A stretch of DNA of 64,000 nt from Massilia sp. HP4 (GCF_005222695.1 NZ_STGG01000023.1:62001-126000), one strand, 5' to 3'. Counted from the stretch's first letter, positions 1 through 10,057 are shown. Translations and numbers: made by a program. The notes: generated from the letters alone by a model not told the origin.

Positions 1-1561
1 CGACATCGACCGCGTCAAGCGCACCGAGGCGGCCCTGCGCGAATCCGAGGAAAAATACCGCAAGCTGTTCGAGGAAGTGGACGAGGCCTTCTGCATCCTG
101 GAGGTGAAGTTCGATGCCGACGGAGCGCCGATCGACCTGGTGTTCCTCGAGGTGAACCCGATGTTCGCGATCCAGAGCGGCATCGTCGACGCCAGGGGAC
201 GCTCGGTGCACGAGCTGGCGCCGGGCCTCGAATCGGTCTGGCTGGAGCGGTATGGCGCCGTGGCGCGCAGCGGCGAGTCGATCCTGTTCGAGGAATACTC
301 GCCCATGCTCGAACGCTGGTTCGAGGTCAATGCCTCGCGCATCGGCGCGCCCGAGGTCGGCCACGTGGCGCTGGTGTTCCGCGACACCAGCGAACGCAAG
401 CGCATCGAGGAAGACATGCGGCGCCTGGCGCGCGAGGCGTCCGAGGCGAGCCGGCGCAAGAGCGAATTCCTGGCGGTGCTGGCGCACGAGCTGCGCAACC
501 CGATGGCGACCATCCGCACCGGCCTCGAGATCATGCGCCTGCGCGCCGACAGCCCGGACACATTGGCGCGCGTGCGCGAGATGCTCGAACGCCAGACCCA
601 CCAGCTGTCGCACCTGGTCGACGACCTGCTCGACGTCGCCCGCGTCAGCAGCGGCAAGATCGAGATCCGCAAGCAGCTGGCCGACCTCAATCGGGTGGTG
701 ACGGGCGCGGTCGAGACCAGCACGGCGGTGATCCAGGGCGCGCGCCACCGGCTCGAGGTCGGGCTCTGGCCCGAGCCGCTGCTGCTGGACATCGACCCGA
801 TCCGCATCGCCCAGGTGGTGAGCAACCTCTTGACCAATGCCGCCAAGTACACGCCGCCCGGCGGCGACATCCGGCTGGCGGTGCGCAGGCAAGCCGATGC
901 GGCCGTGGTCGCCGTGAGCGACAGCGGCGTCGGCATCCTGCCCGAACACCAGGGCGCGATCTTCGAGATGTTCAGCCAGGTCGGCGACAACGGTGGGCTG
1001 GCCCAGGGCGGGCTGGGCATCGGGCTATCGCTGGTGCGCCAGCTGGTGAACCTGCACGGCGGGACCATCGCGGTACATAGCGCTGGCGCCGGCCAGGGCA
1101 GCACCTTTACCGTGCGCCTGCCGCTGGGCGTGCGTCCCGCCGCCGGGCACGACGTCGCGGCGCCAGGGCTGCGGCGCGAACAGCGCGCGGTGCCGCGGCG
1201 CAGCTTCCGCATCCTGGTGGTGGACGACAATACCGATGCCGCCGAGAGCCTGTCGCTGCTACTGCAGCTGAACGCCCACGAGATCCGCAGCGCGACCAAT
1301 GGCCGCGACGCGCTGGCGCTGGTGCGCGACTTCACCCCCGATATCGCCTTCCTCGACATCGGCATGCCGGGCATGACCGGTTATGAGCTCGCGCGGCAGT
1401 TGCGCGCGCTGCCGGCGCTGGCGCATACCACCTTCGTCGCCGTCACCGGCTGGGGTTCGGAAGAAGACCAGGCACGCTCGCGCGAGGCCGGTTTCGATCA
1501 CCACTTCACCAAGCCGATCGCGGCCGAGACGGTCAGTCGCCTGCTGGGCCAGCTGGGGTAG
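1..1561 (+). CDS. Hybrid sensor histidine kinase (PAS-HisKA-HATPase-REC), 5' end outside the window
   Basis: The reading frame is open from base 2, so the true start lies to the left; a GTG at 77 is an internal codon. The visible part begins with the end of a linker and a PAS domain. It continues with HisKA (phospho-acceptor His at codon 485-487, in LAHELRNP), then HATPase_c with the N box around NLLTNAAKYTPPGG, DSGVGI and GLGIGLSL. The C-terminus is a receiver domain with VVDDN and the acceptor Asp in FLDIGMP. No membrane segment is visible, so at least this part is cytosolic. It would autophosphorylate and pass phosphate to its own receiver. The signal sensed is unknown. The TAG stop is followed by GTAGGG-like sequence resembling the border of the palindromic repeats seen elsewhere. 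Confidence 0.93.
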   Translation, partial: DIDRVKRTEAALRESEEKYRKLFEEVDEAFCILEVKFDADGAPIDLVFLEVNPMFAIQSGIVDARGRSVHELAPGLESVWLERYGAVARSGESILFEEYSPMLERWFEVNASRIGAPEVGHVALVFRDTSERKRIEEDMRRLAREASEASRRKSEFLAVLAHELRNPMATIRTGLEIMRLRADSPDTLARVREMLERQTHQLSHLVDDLLDVARVSSGKIEIRKQLADLNRVVTGAVETSTAVIQGARHRLEVGLWPEPLLLDIDPIRIAQVVSNLLTNAAKYTPPGGDIRLAVRRQADAAVVAVSDSGVGILPEHQGAIFEMFSQVGDNGGLAQGGLGIGLSLVRQLVNLHGGTIAVHSAGAGQGSTFTVRLPLGVRPAAGHDVAAPGLRREQRAVPRRSFRILVVDDNTDAAESLSLLLQLNAHEIRSATNGRDALALVRDFTPDIAFLDIGMPGMTGYELARQLRALPALAHTTFVAVTGWGSEEDQARSREAGFDHHFTKPIAAETVSRLLGQLG

Positions 1562-1577
1562 GGTGGCCGCGCCTGGC

Positions 1578-2597
1578 TCAGTTCGTGCCGCCGCGCTCTT
1601 CGTCGATCTCTTTCTTCATCGCCCCGACCTGGTCGATATAGTCGGCCACCGGCACGTCCGGGCTGGCGCGCAGCTCGGGCGGCAGCAGCACCGGCATGTA
1701 CAGTTCGTCGGCGGTACGGCCGTGGCGCTGCATATTCCCGGCCAGGATCAGGATCGACGACAGCACCGCGAGCAGGGCGCAGGCCAGGCGCAGGCGGCGC
1801 CGGAACTGCGGGGTGACGGTGGCGAGGTGGAAGTAGACCGCCACCGCCGCCGTGATCACCGCCGCATGCGAGGCATAGGCGGTGAGCCACTCGATCGACC
1901 AGGCATAGGCCACGACGCTGGCCAGCAGGCGCACGCCGACCAGCGCCGCCAGCGCGCAGCCGAAGATGAACAGGTGGCGCCCGAGGCGCGCGCGGCGACC
2001 GAACAGGCGGTTGCCGAAGGCCCACAGGCCGCTCCAGGCCAGGCCGATGCCGGCCGCGGCGGCCGGGAACTGGGCATAGCGTTCGAGGTCATTGCTCGAA
2101 TCGGTCAGCCAGGCCACCAGCAGCGCCGCCAGCACCGCCAGCACGATGCCGGCGCCGCCCGGGAGCATGCCTTCCCAGCCGTGCATGGTGCGGTCGACCA
2201 GCTCGGGCGGGACCGGGTGTCCGGCGCCGCGGATGCGCAGCGTCGTATGGCCCATGCGCACCACGGTGCCGCCGTCCAGCGCCAGCTGGTCCTTGATGCG
2301 CCGGCCCTTGTGCACGATGCCGTTGCGGCTGCCGAGGTCGCGCAGCCGCAGCTTGCCGTCCGGCCCGGCCTCGACCACGGCGTGGTGGGAGGCGGCGTAA
2401 TCGTCGTCGACGATGAAGTCGTTGTCATAGGCGCGCCCCATGCGGATCGGCAGTGCCGCGACGCGTTGGCGGTGCAGCACCTCGCCGTTGCGGGCCAGGG
2501 TCTCGACCGTCCACGGACCGCGCAGGCGAGCAGTGGCCGGTGCGCTCGCCGGCTCACCCATCGATGCATTGATCGTTTCGCTGGTCGACTCGCTCAT
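1578..2597 (-). CDS. FHA-domain protein with C-terminal membrane segments
   Basis: 339 residues. The N-terminal third carries a forkhead-associated phosphothreonine-binding domain, with IRMGR, the SHH motif and DLGSRNG all visible between about residues 50 and 105. The C-terminal part holds about four hydrophobic stretches, so the FHA domain probably sits on the cytosolic face of the inner membrane. The start ATG overlaps the stop of the upstream protease gene by 4 bases (ATGA), which indicates translational coupling. The pairing suggests an envelope protease whose partner senses protein phosphorylation, but no Ser/Thr kinase gene is in view. The family assignment of the FHA part is firm; the role is unknown. 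Confidence 0.85.
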   Translation of the reverse strand: MSESTSETINASMGEPASAPATARLRGPWTVETLARNGEVLHRQRVAALPIRMGRAYDNDFIVDDDYAASHHAVVEAGPDGKLRLRDLGSRNGIVHKGRRIKDQLALDGGTVVRMGHTTLRIRGAGHPVPPELVDRTMHGWEGMLPGGAGIVLAVLAALLVAWLTDSSNDLERYAQFPAAAAGIGLAWSGLWAFGNRLFGRRARLGRHLFIFGCALAALVGVRLLASVVAYAWSIEWLTAYASHAAVITAAVAVYFHLATVTPQFRRRLRLACALLAVLSSILILAGNMQRHGRTADELYMPVLLPPELRASPDVPVADYIDQVGAMKKEIDEERGGTN

Positions 2598-4069
2598 CGG
2601 CGGCCGCTGCGCCCGAAGGCGCCCAGGTAGGCGCGCGTGACGCGCAGCCCGTTTTCGTAGGAGACGCCGGACACGTCGAGGCGGCTCTGCAGGCTCGATT
2701 GCGAGGCGTCGGTACTGGCGGTGAGCAGGGTAAAGTTATACAGGCCCTCGAACTTGCGGTAGGCGCGCACGCAGGTGACGGCCCGCATCGGCAGGCTGCG
2801 GGTGTGCACGAAGCGCTCGGTGCAGAACGGCTTGGTCAGGCGCGGGTCGCCCGTGCTGCCCAGGTTATTGACCTGGAAGGTGTCGCTGGCGAGCGTCGCG
2901 AAGCGCATCGGGTCCATGGTGCCGCTGCGGATGTACTGGTGGGTCATGGCCACGTTGCCGGTCTGCTGGACGTCCGACACGAACACCGCCGACTGCATCA
3001 CGCAGCTCATCGCATCGGTGCTGTAGACCGCGCCGCGCGCGTTCGAGCGACCCCAGCAGCGCACCTCGCCCGATTCGCGCACCGGCACCAGGTACTGGCC
3101 CATGCCCTTGAGCGTAAGCGGCTCCTCGAGCAGCTTGTCGACCATGCTGGCCTGGTGCGCCAGCAGCTGCTTGCCGATCAGCGGGTTGAAGTCGCCGGGC
3201 GGCGCCGCCTGCTCGGCCACCTTGCGCAGCAGTTCCTGCGCGTGCTTGACCGGCACCAGGAAGCTGACCGATTCGCCGTCGCGCCGGCGCGAGACGTTGA
3301 TGCCGGCCACGGTGCCGCTGGCGGTCACGCTCGGCCCGCCGCTCATGCCCGAGTTGATCGGACCGGAAAAGATCAGGCGGTCGTAGAAGCTGCGCGTGAG
3401 CACGCCGTTATACGCGCCTTCCGAGATCGCGAAGCCCAGGTCGAGCGGATTGCCGAGCGAGTACAGGCGCTGCCCCTGGCGCAGCCGCACCGGCTGCTCG
3501 GGCACCTTGAAGTAGCCGCTGCCGTTGCGGTTGATGCGCACCACCGCCAGGTCATGCAGCACGTCGACCGCCATCAGCTCGACCGGGCCGGTATTGCCGT
3601 CGGTGTCGATGTATTCGGCGGTATAGATGGCAGGGTCGAGCGCCATCTGCGACACCACGTGGTAGTTGGTCAGCGCCAGGTTGCTGGTGCCGACCAGGAA
3701 GCCCGAGCCGACCGTCGACTGGGTGCGGCCGTTCTTGAGCAGCATGCGGATCTGCAGCAGGTCGCCGCGCGCCGATTCGTACAGGTCCTGGGCCGCCGAC
3801 GAAGGTTCGGGCAGGGCGTCCTGGGTCTCGGACTCGCCCGGCAGCGGCGCGTTCGGGGTGGCGGCAGGCGCGGTGTCGACCGGCATCTGGGGCGCGCCGA
3901 CGTCGGCCCCGGCCCCCACCCCCGCAGCGGCCGTGTTCCGGGTCGCTTGCGGCGAAGGTTGCGCCAGGTTCTGCCCCTGGGGCTGGGCGGCAGCCGGCGG
4001 CGACATCGCCTCGAGGGCGGCGCCGATGGCGGTACAGGTCAGCAGGAAGGCCAGGACAGCTCGTTTCAT
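2594..4069 (-). CDS. Secreted trypsin-like (HtrA-type) serine protease
   Basis: 491 residues. A signal peptide at the N-terminus (MKRAVLAFLLTC through about residue 28, ending AAAQ) and an Ala/Pro-rich linker to about residue 90 precede a chymotrypsin-fold protease domain. The triad can be read as His in TNYHVVS, Asp in HDLAVVRI and Ser in GMSGGPSV, with a conserved GNPL before it. About 190 C-terminal residues do not look like a PDZ domain and I do not recognise them. The likely location is the periplasm. It is the first gene of a two-gene operon, overlapping the FHA-membrane gene by 4 bases. No gene symbol is warranted because DegP/DegS PDZ domains are absent. Confidence 0.85.
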   Translation of the reverse strand: MKRAVLAFLLTCTAIGAALEAMSPPAAAQPQGQNLAQPSPQATRNTAAAGVGAGADVGAPQMPVDTAPAATPNAPLPGESETQDALPEPSSAAQDLYESARGDLLQIRMLLKNGRTQSTVGSGFLVGTSNLALTNYHVVSQMALDPAIYTAEYIDTDGNTGPVELMAVDVLHDLAVVRINRNGSGYFKVPEQPVRLRQGQRLYSLGNPLDLGFAISEGAYNGVLTRSFYDRLIFSGPINSGMSGGPSVTASGTVAGINVSRRRDGESVSFLVPVKHAQELLRKVAEQAAPPGDFNPLIGKQLLAHQASMVDKLLEEPLTLKGMGQYLVPVRESGEVRCWGRSNARGAVYSTDAMSCVMQSAVFVSDVQQTGNVAMTHQYIRSGTMDPMRFATLASDTFQVNNLGSTGDPRLTKPFCTERFVHTRSLPMRAVTCVRAYRKFEGLYNFTLLTASTDASQSSLQSRLDVSGVSYENGLRVTRAYLGAFGRSGRR

Positions 4070-4163
4070 GCAATATATTGATGGCAGTGTGAGATGCTAT
4101 CTTGCCACCGGATCAACGAGCGTTGCGCGCGTTAGCGCACGTTTGACGGCAATTACGCGGCAA

Positions 4164-4859
4164 TCAAGCGGCAGATTCCGGGCTTTTGGCGGCAACGACC
4201 AGCGCCTGCTCGCCCTGTTCGACGGCGGTCAGCGGCGCCATCATGTGGCCCAGCTTGGCCTGTTTGGTGTCCAGGTAGCTGTTGTTGTAGACATTGCGAT
4301 TGACCAGCAGCGGCACGCGCTCGGCGACCTCGACGCCGATGCGGTTCAGGGCGTCGATCTTGCGCGGGTTGTTGGTCATCAGGCGCACCGATTTGATGCC
4401 GAACTGTTCCAGCATCGGGCGGCACAGCTCGTAGTTGCGGGCGTCGGCATGGAAGCCCAGCTGCAGGTTGGCCTCGACCGTGTCGGCGCCGGCTTCCTGC
4501 AAGCGGTAGGCGCGGATCTTGTTGACCAGGCCGATGCCGCGGCCTTCCTGTCGCAGGTAGAGCAGGATGCCGCGGCCTTCGTGGGCGATGCGCTGCAGCG
4601 CGCCTTCGAGCTGGGCGCCGCAGTCGCAGCGCTGCGAGAACATGACGTCGCCGGTCAGGCATTCGGAGTGCACCCGCGCCAGCACCGGCTCGCCGGTCGA
4701 CAGGTCGCCCAGGGCCATCGCCAGGTGTTCCTTGCCGGTCGCCGGCTCGACCCAGGCGTGCAGCGTGAACTGGGCCCACGGCGTCGGCAGCGCGCACGAG
4801 GTGGCATAGTCCAGCAGGGGAGGCGGAGGCGAAGTAAGGGCGGCGGCGGTGGCTTGCAT
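4164..4859 (-). CDS. ribA: GTP cyclohydrolase II
   Basis: 231 residues. The enzyme opens the imidazole ring of GTP, releasing formate and pyrophosphate, as the first step of riboflavin synthesis. The zinc-binding Cys triplet is in [17 protein letters not shown], the catalytic loop is [11 protein letters not shown] and a later TNNP motif is present, all diagnostic of RibA. It is a stand-alone enzyme with no DHBP synthase (RibB) fusion. The frame is open well upstream, but the ATG at 4859 gives the family's normal length; the upstream extension crosses the region in front of the neighbouring kinase gene and has no RibA homology. No FMN riboswitch is visible upstream. Confidence 0.95.
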   Translation of the reverse strand: MQATAAALTSPPPPLLDYATSCALPTPWAQFTLHAWVEPATGKEHLAMALGDLSTGEPVLARVHSECLTGDVMFSQRCDCGAQLEGALQRIAHEGRGILLYLRQEGRGIGLVNKIRAYRLQEAGADTVEANLQLGFHADARNYELCRPMLEQFGIKSVRLMTNNPRKIDALNRIGVEVAERVPLLVNRNVYNNSYLDTKQAKLGHMMAPLTAVEQGEQALVVAAKSPESAA

Positions 4860-5102
4860 GACGGTGTTCCCAATCGATATCGGTGTACTTATAGCCGTCA
4901 AGTTTACCGGAAATCGGGCGTGGCCGTGCGGAATCACCCGCATTTGGGCCGGTGAGGCCGGGCACTCTGCCGTAAGGTAGAAGACACACGCTTTATGCGT
5001 GCCGGATGGAATGCGGTCGTGACGCACGATTGACCAGCTCTCCTCTTGCAGGAGCAGGTGAGTGGCGTGATACGCTGGCAAGAAAATAATCCCAGGTGCC
5101 GC

Positions 5103-7385
5103 ATGCCGAACTTCCCCCGCTTCCCCGCCAGCCTGACTCCACGTGGCCTGGGCGCCTGGCTGGCGCTCGCATTCTCGGCGCTGACCGTGGTCCTGACCCT
5201 GCTGCTGGTCGAGGTGGTCGAGAGTGCGGCCACCGAGCAGGTCAAGAACAGCATCGGCAATGGGCTCGGCGAGATGGCGATGCAGACCGCCGACAAGCTC
5301 GATCGCGGCATGTACCAGCGCTATCGCGAGGTGCGGCTGATGGCGCGCCGCGGCGACCTGGTCGCGGCCGGCGCTTCGCAGGCCGAACGCCGTCGCATCC
5401 TGGCCGACATCCAGTCGACCTACGGGTACTACGAGTGGATCGGCATGGCGGCCCTCGACGGCACCGTGCTGGTCGAGGCGCGCGGCCTGCTGGAGGGGAA
5501 GAATGTAGCCAAGCGGCCGTGGTTCATCAACGCCCTGAAAGGCAACTACGTCGGCGACGTGCACGAGGCGGTCCTGCTGGCCAAGCTGCTGCCGGTACAG
5601 GAGGGTGAGCCGCGCCGCTTCGTGGACGTGGCATTTCCCTGGCTGGATGCGGACGGCAAGCCGGCCGGGGTGCTTGGCACCCACCTGTCCTGGGAATGGG
5701 CGCGCGACATCGAGCGCTCGATCATCGCGCCGGTGCAGACGCGGGGCCGGGTCCAGGCCCTGATCGTCAGCGCCGAAGGCGTGGTGCTATTGGGGCCCGC
5801 GGGGCTGCAGGACGCCAGGGTCGACCTGGCCAGCCTGGGCGAGGCGCGAAAGAAACGCACCGGCTATACGGTCGAGCGCTGGCCCGACGGGCGCGACTAC
5901 CTGGTCGGCTACGCGGCCACGCGCGCGGTGGGCGACTATCCGGGCCTGGGCTGGCATGTGCTGGTGCGCCAGGACATCGAGGACGCCTACCGTCCGGTGC
6001 GCGAACTGCGTACGCGCGCGCTGTGGAGCGGCGCCGCGCTGGCGCTGCTGTTTTCACTGGCCGGCCTGCTGCTGGCGCGCCGCATCACGCGTCCGCTGGA
6101 AGCCCTGGCCGCATCGGCTGACCGCCTGCGGCGTGGCGACAGCGAGCAACTGGTGCCGGCGCGGCGCGGCTACACCGAAGTGCGCCAGTTGTCGGGGGCG
6201 CTCAATGCGCTGGTGAGTGCTCTGGTGCGCCAGCGTGGAGAGCTGCAGGCATTGAACGACACGCTCGAAGTGCGGGTCGAGCAGCGCACGCAGGAACTGG
6301 AGCGCGCGCTGGCCTCGGTGCGCGCCAGCGAGCAGCGCATGGCCGCCATCGTCGGCGCGGCCCAGGACGCCTTCATCGCGGTCGACCAGCGTGGCATGAT
6401 CCTCGACTGGAACCCGGCCGCCGAGCGCATGTTCGGCTGGAGCCGCCACGATGCCGTGGGCTGGCCGCTGGCCGAGATGATCCTGCCCGAGCGCTACCGC
6501 ACCAGCATTGCCAAGGCGTTGCGCGGCTATCACCAGAGCGGCGCATTCTCGTATGACCGGCGGCTGGAGCGCACCGTGGTCAACCGCCAGGGCGCCGAGT
6601 TCACGGTCGAAGTCACGGTGGCGCTGGCGGGCGAGGGCGAGGACACGTTCTTCAGCCTGTTCCTGAACGATATCTCCGAGCGCAAGAAGGTCGACCGCAT
6701 GAAGAGCGAGTTCGTGTCCACCGTCTCGCACGAGCTGCGCACGCCGCTGACGTCGATCCACGCCTCGCTGTCGCTACTGGACACCGGCATGGCCGGCGAG
6801 CTGCCGTCCGACGTCGCCAAGCTGATCCACATCGCCAGCCGCGGCTGCGACCGCCTGATGCGGATGGTGAACGACCTGCTCGACATCCAGAAGATCGAGG
6901 CCGGCCAGATGGAATACGTGCGCAGTGTGCAGCCGCTGGCGCCGATGCTGCGCCATGCGGCCGAGATCATGGAAGGCCAGGCGCAGCAGGCCGGGGTGGC
7001 CCTGCGTCTCGACCTGCCCCCAGGCTCCGAACGGGTCGAGGCCGCGGTCGACCAGGACCGCATGGTGCAGGTGTTCAGCAACCTGCTGTCGAACGCGATC
7101 AAGTTCACGCCGGCGGGCAAGGCGGTGACGGTCGGCCTGGCACAACGTCCGGGCTGGGCGCGCCTGAGCGTGACCGACGAAGGGCCGGGCATCCCGCCCG
7201 CTTTCCAGGGCCGCATCTTCGAGCGCTTCGCCCAGGCCGACGGCGCCGATTCGCGCCAGCGCAGCGGCACCGGGCTGGGGCTGAGCATCAGCAAGGCGAT
7301 CGTCGAGGAGCATAACGGGACGATCGGGTTCGAGACCAGGGTTGGTATGGGGACGCGGTTTACGGTTGAATTGCCGCTCGGGTAG
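5103..7385 (+). CDS. Membrane sensor histidine kinase (Cache-HAMP-PAS-HisKA-HATPase)
   Basis: 759 residues from the ATG at 5103; a TTG 57 bases upstream in frame is possible but less likely. A first membrane helix lies at about residues 15-38. A periplasmic Cache-like sensor domain follows to about 300, then a second helix at about 306-326, HAMP, a short coiled coil and a PAS domain at about 414-525. HisKA has [11 protein letters not shown] and HATPase_c has [19 protein letters not shown] and GTGLGLSIS. There is no receiver domain and no adjacent regulator on the same strand, so the partner is unknown. The TAG stop lies within the left end of a palindromic repeat (7382-7493). Confidence 0.93.
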   Translation: MPNFPRFPASLTPRGLGAWLALAFSALTVVLTLLLVEVVESAATEQVKNSIGNGLGEMAMQTADKLDRGMYQRYREVRLMARRGDLVAAGASQAERRRILADIQSTYGYYEWIGMAALDGTVLVEARGLLEGKNVAKRPWFINALKGNYVGDVHEAVLLAKLLPVQEGEPRRFVDVAFPWLDADGKPAGVLGTHLSWEWARDIERSIIAPVQTRGRVQALIVSAEGVVLLGPAGLQDARVDLASLGEARKKRTGYTVERWPDGRDYLVGYAATRAVGDYPGLGWHVLVRQDIEDAYRPVRELRTRALWSGAALALLFSLAGLLLARRITRPLEALAASADRLRRGDSEQLVPARRGYTEVRQLSGALNALVSALVRQRGELQALNDTLEVRVEQRTQELERALASVRASEQRMAAIVGAAQDAFIAVDQRGMILDWNPAAERMFGWSRHDAVGWPLAEMILPERYRTSIAKALRGYHQSGAFSYDRRLERTVVNRQGAEFTVEVTVALAGEGEDTFFSLFLNDISERKKVDRMKSEFVSTVSHELRTPLTSIHASLSLLDTGMAGELPSDVAKLIHIASRGCDRLMRMVNDLLDIQKIEAGQMEYVRSVQPLAPMLRHAAEIMEGQAQQAGVALRLDLPPGSERVEAAVDQDRMVQVFSNLLSNAIKFTPAGKAVTVGLAQRPGWARLSVTDEGPGIPPAFQGRIFERFAQADGADSRQRSGTGLGLSISKAIVEEHNGTIGFETRVGMGTRFTVELPLG

Positions 7386-7493
7386 GGTTGGCGGCTATGC
7401 CGCCGACGCGGTGACGGTTGGCGGCGAGATCATCCGGCGCGAGAACGGTGCCGAAAACAATCGACGCGTCGGCGGCGCAGCCGCCAACCCTAC
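7382..7493. repeat. Long palindromic intergenic element, copy R1
   Basis: The element fills the whole gap between two convergent genes. Its two arms (7382-7410 and 7465-7493) are near-perfect inverted repeats of 29 bases, and each arm is itself a small hairpin (GGCGGC/GCCGCC). The spacer between the arms holds one unit beginning GAGATCATCCGG. The outer GTAGGG of each arm contains the TAG stop codon of the gene on that side (7383-7385 on plus, 7490-7492 on minus). A related but longer copy lies at 29526-29701. It probably works as a bidirectional terminator or mRNA end, as for REP/BIME elements; this is inference. Confidence 0.85.
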
Positions 7494-8809
7494 CGCAACT
7501 CGTGCACCACCAGCCCGCCAAAGCTTTTCCACGCACCGAATGTACGTTCGAGCTGCGGCAGCAGCCGCATCAGCGCGGGCTTGTCGAAGTGGAAGGTAGT
7601 GGCCGAGCCGGCGATGTCGCGGCGCCCGCCCAACAGGTAGCCCTGCGCTTCCTCTTGCGCCGCCGGCACCTTCAGCAGCATCAGCACCTTCTGTCCGCCG
7701 ATCTCGAACAGCAGCAGGTCGCCTTTCGCGCCAGGCCCCGTGCGCCGGTAGCGGCGCTCGACGCCGATGCCGGCCGGTCCCGCCTCGAGCGCGATGCGCA
7801 CCTGTTTGCCATGCTTGACGCCCCAGTCCAGGAAAGGCGCCGCATTGCGCCGGATTTCGCCGGGATCGGTGCGGTAGTTGCGCACCGTGAGCGCGTCGGC
7901 GTGGCGGGCCAGGCCGCGCAGCAATGCCGGCTCGCCGCTCCAGGCGGCCGGCGCCACGAACTCGAGCCGCATTTTTCCTGCGGCCTGGCGCAGCGCGGCG
8001 ACCAGTTCCAGGTAGTGGCCGTCGCGCGCCGCCTGCGGCAGCTTGTCGTCGGCGAGCAGCTGAGGCTGGACGTCGAACTGGACGCCCCTCAGGCGCGCCT
8101 TGTCGCCGGCCTGCGCGTTGTAGGCGACGTAGGCGCGCATCCGGCCGATGGCGTCTTCGCGCCCGGTCGGCAGGATCAGGTCGGGGCCGTCCTCGAAGGC
8201 GGTGATGGCGATGCCGCGGCGTGCGGCCTCGCGCACGAAGGCCGCCAGCGCGTCGGGTTCGGCCACCCGGCCATCGCGCACCGGCACATTGATGAACAGT
8301 TCACCCATGCGCTCGGTGGCAGCCCAGTCGAGCATGGCCCCGGCGCGTTCGCGCCAGGCGTTCGGGCTCCAGGCCCAGGTCGCGCGCGGGGCGCGCGCGC
8401 GCACGTCGGCGGCATCGTCGGGGCGCTCGGTCGCCAGGCCCGGCGTCGCCGGAGCCGGAGCCGGCCGCTCGCTGTCCAACGTATGTCCGGTGACGGTGAA
8501 TTCCTTGTTCTGTTCTTCTCCCTGCAGCAGGATGAGGTCGCCGGGCGTAGTGTCGGGCGGCAGGAAGTGCAGGGCCGTGACGCCGCTGGCGGCCACGTTC
8601 AGCGGCATGGCGTGGCAGCCGGGTTCCGGCTTGCCCGGCGCCTCGGTGACGATGGCGCGCATGCGCGCGCCCAGCGGCGTGGTGTAGTCCTCGGTCACGG
8701 CGCCGGACGAGGCGAGCGGCGCGCCGGGGCACAGCAGCAGGGTGGCGGCCTGGACCTCGAAGGACAAGGCCAGCAGCAGCGGCAGGGGTAAAAGTTGATA
8801 TCGTGACAT
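7490..8809 (-). CDS. Secreted protein of unknown function, possibly TIM-barrel-like
   Basis: 439 residues. The N-terminus (MSRYQLLPLPLLLALSFEVQA) is a signal peptide followed by a mature start ATLLLCPG. The middle shows alternating short strand and helix motifs (ATWAWSPNAW, GELFINVPV, GIAITAFED, GVQFDVQP, ALTVRNYR, VRIALEAG, GGLVVHEL) that resemble the beta/alpha repeats of a TIM barrel, with acidic residues at strand ends. That fold is inference; I cannot name the family. It lies downstream of a lone receiver gene on the same strand, 65 bases away, so the two may be co-transcribed. Its stop codon lies inside repeat R1. Confidence 0.7.
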   Translation of the reverse strand: MSRYQLLPLPLLLALSFEVQAATLLLCPGAPLASSGAVTEDYTTPLGARMRAIVTEAPGKPEPGCHAMPLNVAASGVTALHFLPPDTTPGDLILLQGEEQNKEFTVTGHTLDSERPAPAPATPGLATERPDDAADVRARAPRATWAWSPNAWRERAGAMLDWAATERMGELFINVPVRDGRVAEPDALAAFVREAARRGIAITAFEDGPDLILPTGREDAIGRMRAYVAYNAQAGDKARLRGVQFDVQPQLLADDKLPQAARDGHYLELVAALRQAAGKMRLEFVAPAAWSGEPALLRGLARHADALTVRNYRTDPGEIRRNAAPFLDWGVKHGKQVRIALEAGPAGIGVERRYRRTGPGAKGDLLLFEIGGQKVLMLLKVPAAQEEAQGYLLGGRRDIAGSATTFHFDKPALMRLLPQLERTFGAWKSFGGLVVHELR

Positions 8810-8874
8810 GCCCCAGAGTGTAAGCGAGGCAGTCGATTCGCCGCGCCCGCTTGGGGGGCGATCGGGGAAGCGGC

Positions 8875-9273
8875 TCAGGCGGCGGGCAGCAGCAGGCGGC
8901 GTACGCGCGCCAGCAATTCGTTGGGCTGGAAGGGCTTGCTGACGAAATCGTTGGCGCCGGCATCGAGCGCGCGCACGGTGTCGCGCTCGGTGTTCTTGGC
9001 GGTCAGCATCAGGATCGGCACCGCCGCCCAGCCGGCGCGGGCGCGGGCCAAGGCCACGATCTCGAAGCCGTCGAGATAGGGCAGCATCACGTCCATCAAG
9101 ACCAGGTCCGGCACCTCGGGACTGGCGTCGACGTACTCGCTCGCGGCGCGGCCGTCGGCCAGGTGCATGACGCGATAACCCTGGCGTTCGAGCATGAAGC
9201 GCAATACCTGGGCGATGTGGTCGTCATCCTCGACCACCAGCACCAGGGGTGCGGGAGCGTGTTCGTTGAGCAT
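8875..9273 (-). CDS. Single-domain response regulator (CheY-like receiver)
   Basis: 132 residues, consisting of a receiver domain only. The acidic pocket is VVEDDD, the phosphorylated Asp is in LVLMDVMLPYLDG, the conserved Thr is in LMLTAK and the Lys is in FVSKPF. With no output domain, it would act by protein contact or in a phosphorelay. Hybrid and non-hybrid kinases in the window (5103-7385, 10551-12482) are candidate partners on proximity alone. It is followed on the same strand by the secreted protein at 7490-8809. Confidence 0.92.
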   Translation of the reverse strand: MLNEHAPAPLVLVVEDDDHIAQVLRFMLERQGYRVMHLADGRAASEYVDASPEVPDLVLMDVMLPYLDGFEIVALARARAGWAAVPILMLTAKNTERDTVRALDAGANDFVSKPFQPNELLARVRRLLLPAA

Positions 9274-9346
9274 GGTGGTGTCTTCGTTGAATGTTCGATT
9301 ATACCCATGCCCAGGTAAATTTCGGCGTGTGTATTGCTAGAAGGAA

Positions 9347-9568
9347 TTACCTAGTTCGCGCGCCCCGCAGCGGATCGAGCAGGCCGCGCAAGTCATTGTG
9401 GTCGAGCTCGTACATCAGGGCCAGCAATTGCCCCAGTTCGCCGCGCGGAAAGCCTTCGCGCGCGAACCAACCCAGGTAGTGGCCCGGCAGGTCGGCCAGC
9501 TTGCGGCCCTTGTATTTCCCATAGGGCATTTCGTGGACCAGGAGAAGTTGCAGGTGTTCAGCGTTCAT
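9347..9568 (-). CDS. Small DUF3820-family protein
   Basis: 73 residues from the ATG at 9568; an ATG at 9607 would add 13 residues that are basic and unlike the family. The MPYGKYKGRKLADLP motif and YLGWFAREGFPRGELGQLL match the DUF3820 family, whose function is not established. It is a compact soluble protein with no signal peptide. It is transcribed divergently from the DUF1810 gene at 9634, with only about 65 bases between the starts. Confidence 0.8.
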   Translation of the reverse strand: MNAEHLQLLLVHEMPYGKYKGRKLADLPGHYLGWFAREGFPRGELGQLLALMYELDHNDLRGLLDPLRGARTR

Positions 9569-9633
9569 CGTGCGGCACTTTAGCAAACAACGGCGACGTT
9601 GTAGCATTTCGCTGACAAGGGGAGGGAAACATC

Positions 9634-10050
9634 ATGGATGAATTCAATCTGGCGCGCTTCGTCCAGGCGCAGGAGCCGGTCTATGCCAGGGTGCTGGCCG
9701 AATTGCGCGCCGGGCACAAGCGCAGCCACTGGATGTGGTTCGTCTTTCCGCAGATCCAGGGGCTGGGCAGCAGCGAGATGGCGCAGCGCTATGCCATCGC
9801 CTCCGAGGACGAAGCGGCTGCCTACCTCGCGCATCCGGTGCTGGGACGGCGCCTGCGCGAATGCGCTGGCATCGTGGCGGCGCTCGACGGGCCGTCGGCG
9901 CACGATATCTTCGGCGATCCGGACGCGCTGAAATTGCGCTCGTCGATGACCCTGTTCGCCGACGTGGCGCCGGACGAGGCGGTGTTCCAGGCCTGTATCG
10001 ACAAATACTTCGATGGCGAGGCAGACCCGGAAACGCTGGCGCGGGTATAG
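9634..10050 (+). CDS. DUF1810-family protein
   Basis: 138 residues. The signature is FVQAQEPVYARVLAELRAGHKRSHWMWFVFPQ, then GLGSSEMAQRYAI and HPVLGRRLRECAG, typical of DUF1810 proteins of unknown function. It is soluble, with no export signal. A strong ribosome site (GGGGAGGG) lies 6-10 bases before the ATG. It converges with the unknown gene at 10058, only 7 bases from its stop. Confidence 0.88.
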   Translation: MDEFNLARFVQAQEPVYARVLAELRAGHKRSHWMWFVFPQIQGLGSSEMAQRYAIASEDEAAAYLAHPVLGRRLRECAGIVAALDGPSAHDIFGDPDALKLRSSMTLFADVAPDEAVFQACIDKYFDGEADPETLARV

Positions 10051-10057
10051 TGCAGGT

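Noticed and set aside
1556-1590. A fourth copy of the GTAGGG element after the first gene
   Set aside because: Only the first nine bases match; the hairpin and arm do not follow, so it may be coincidence or a heavily decayed copy.
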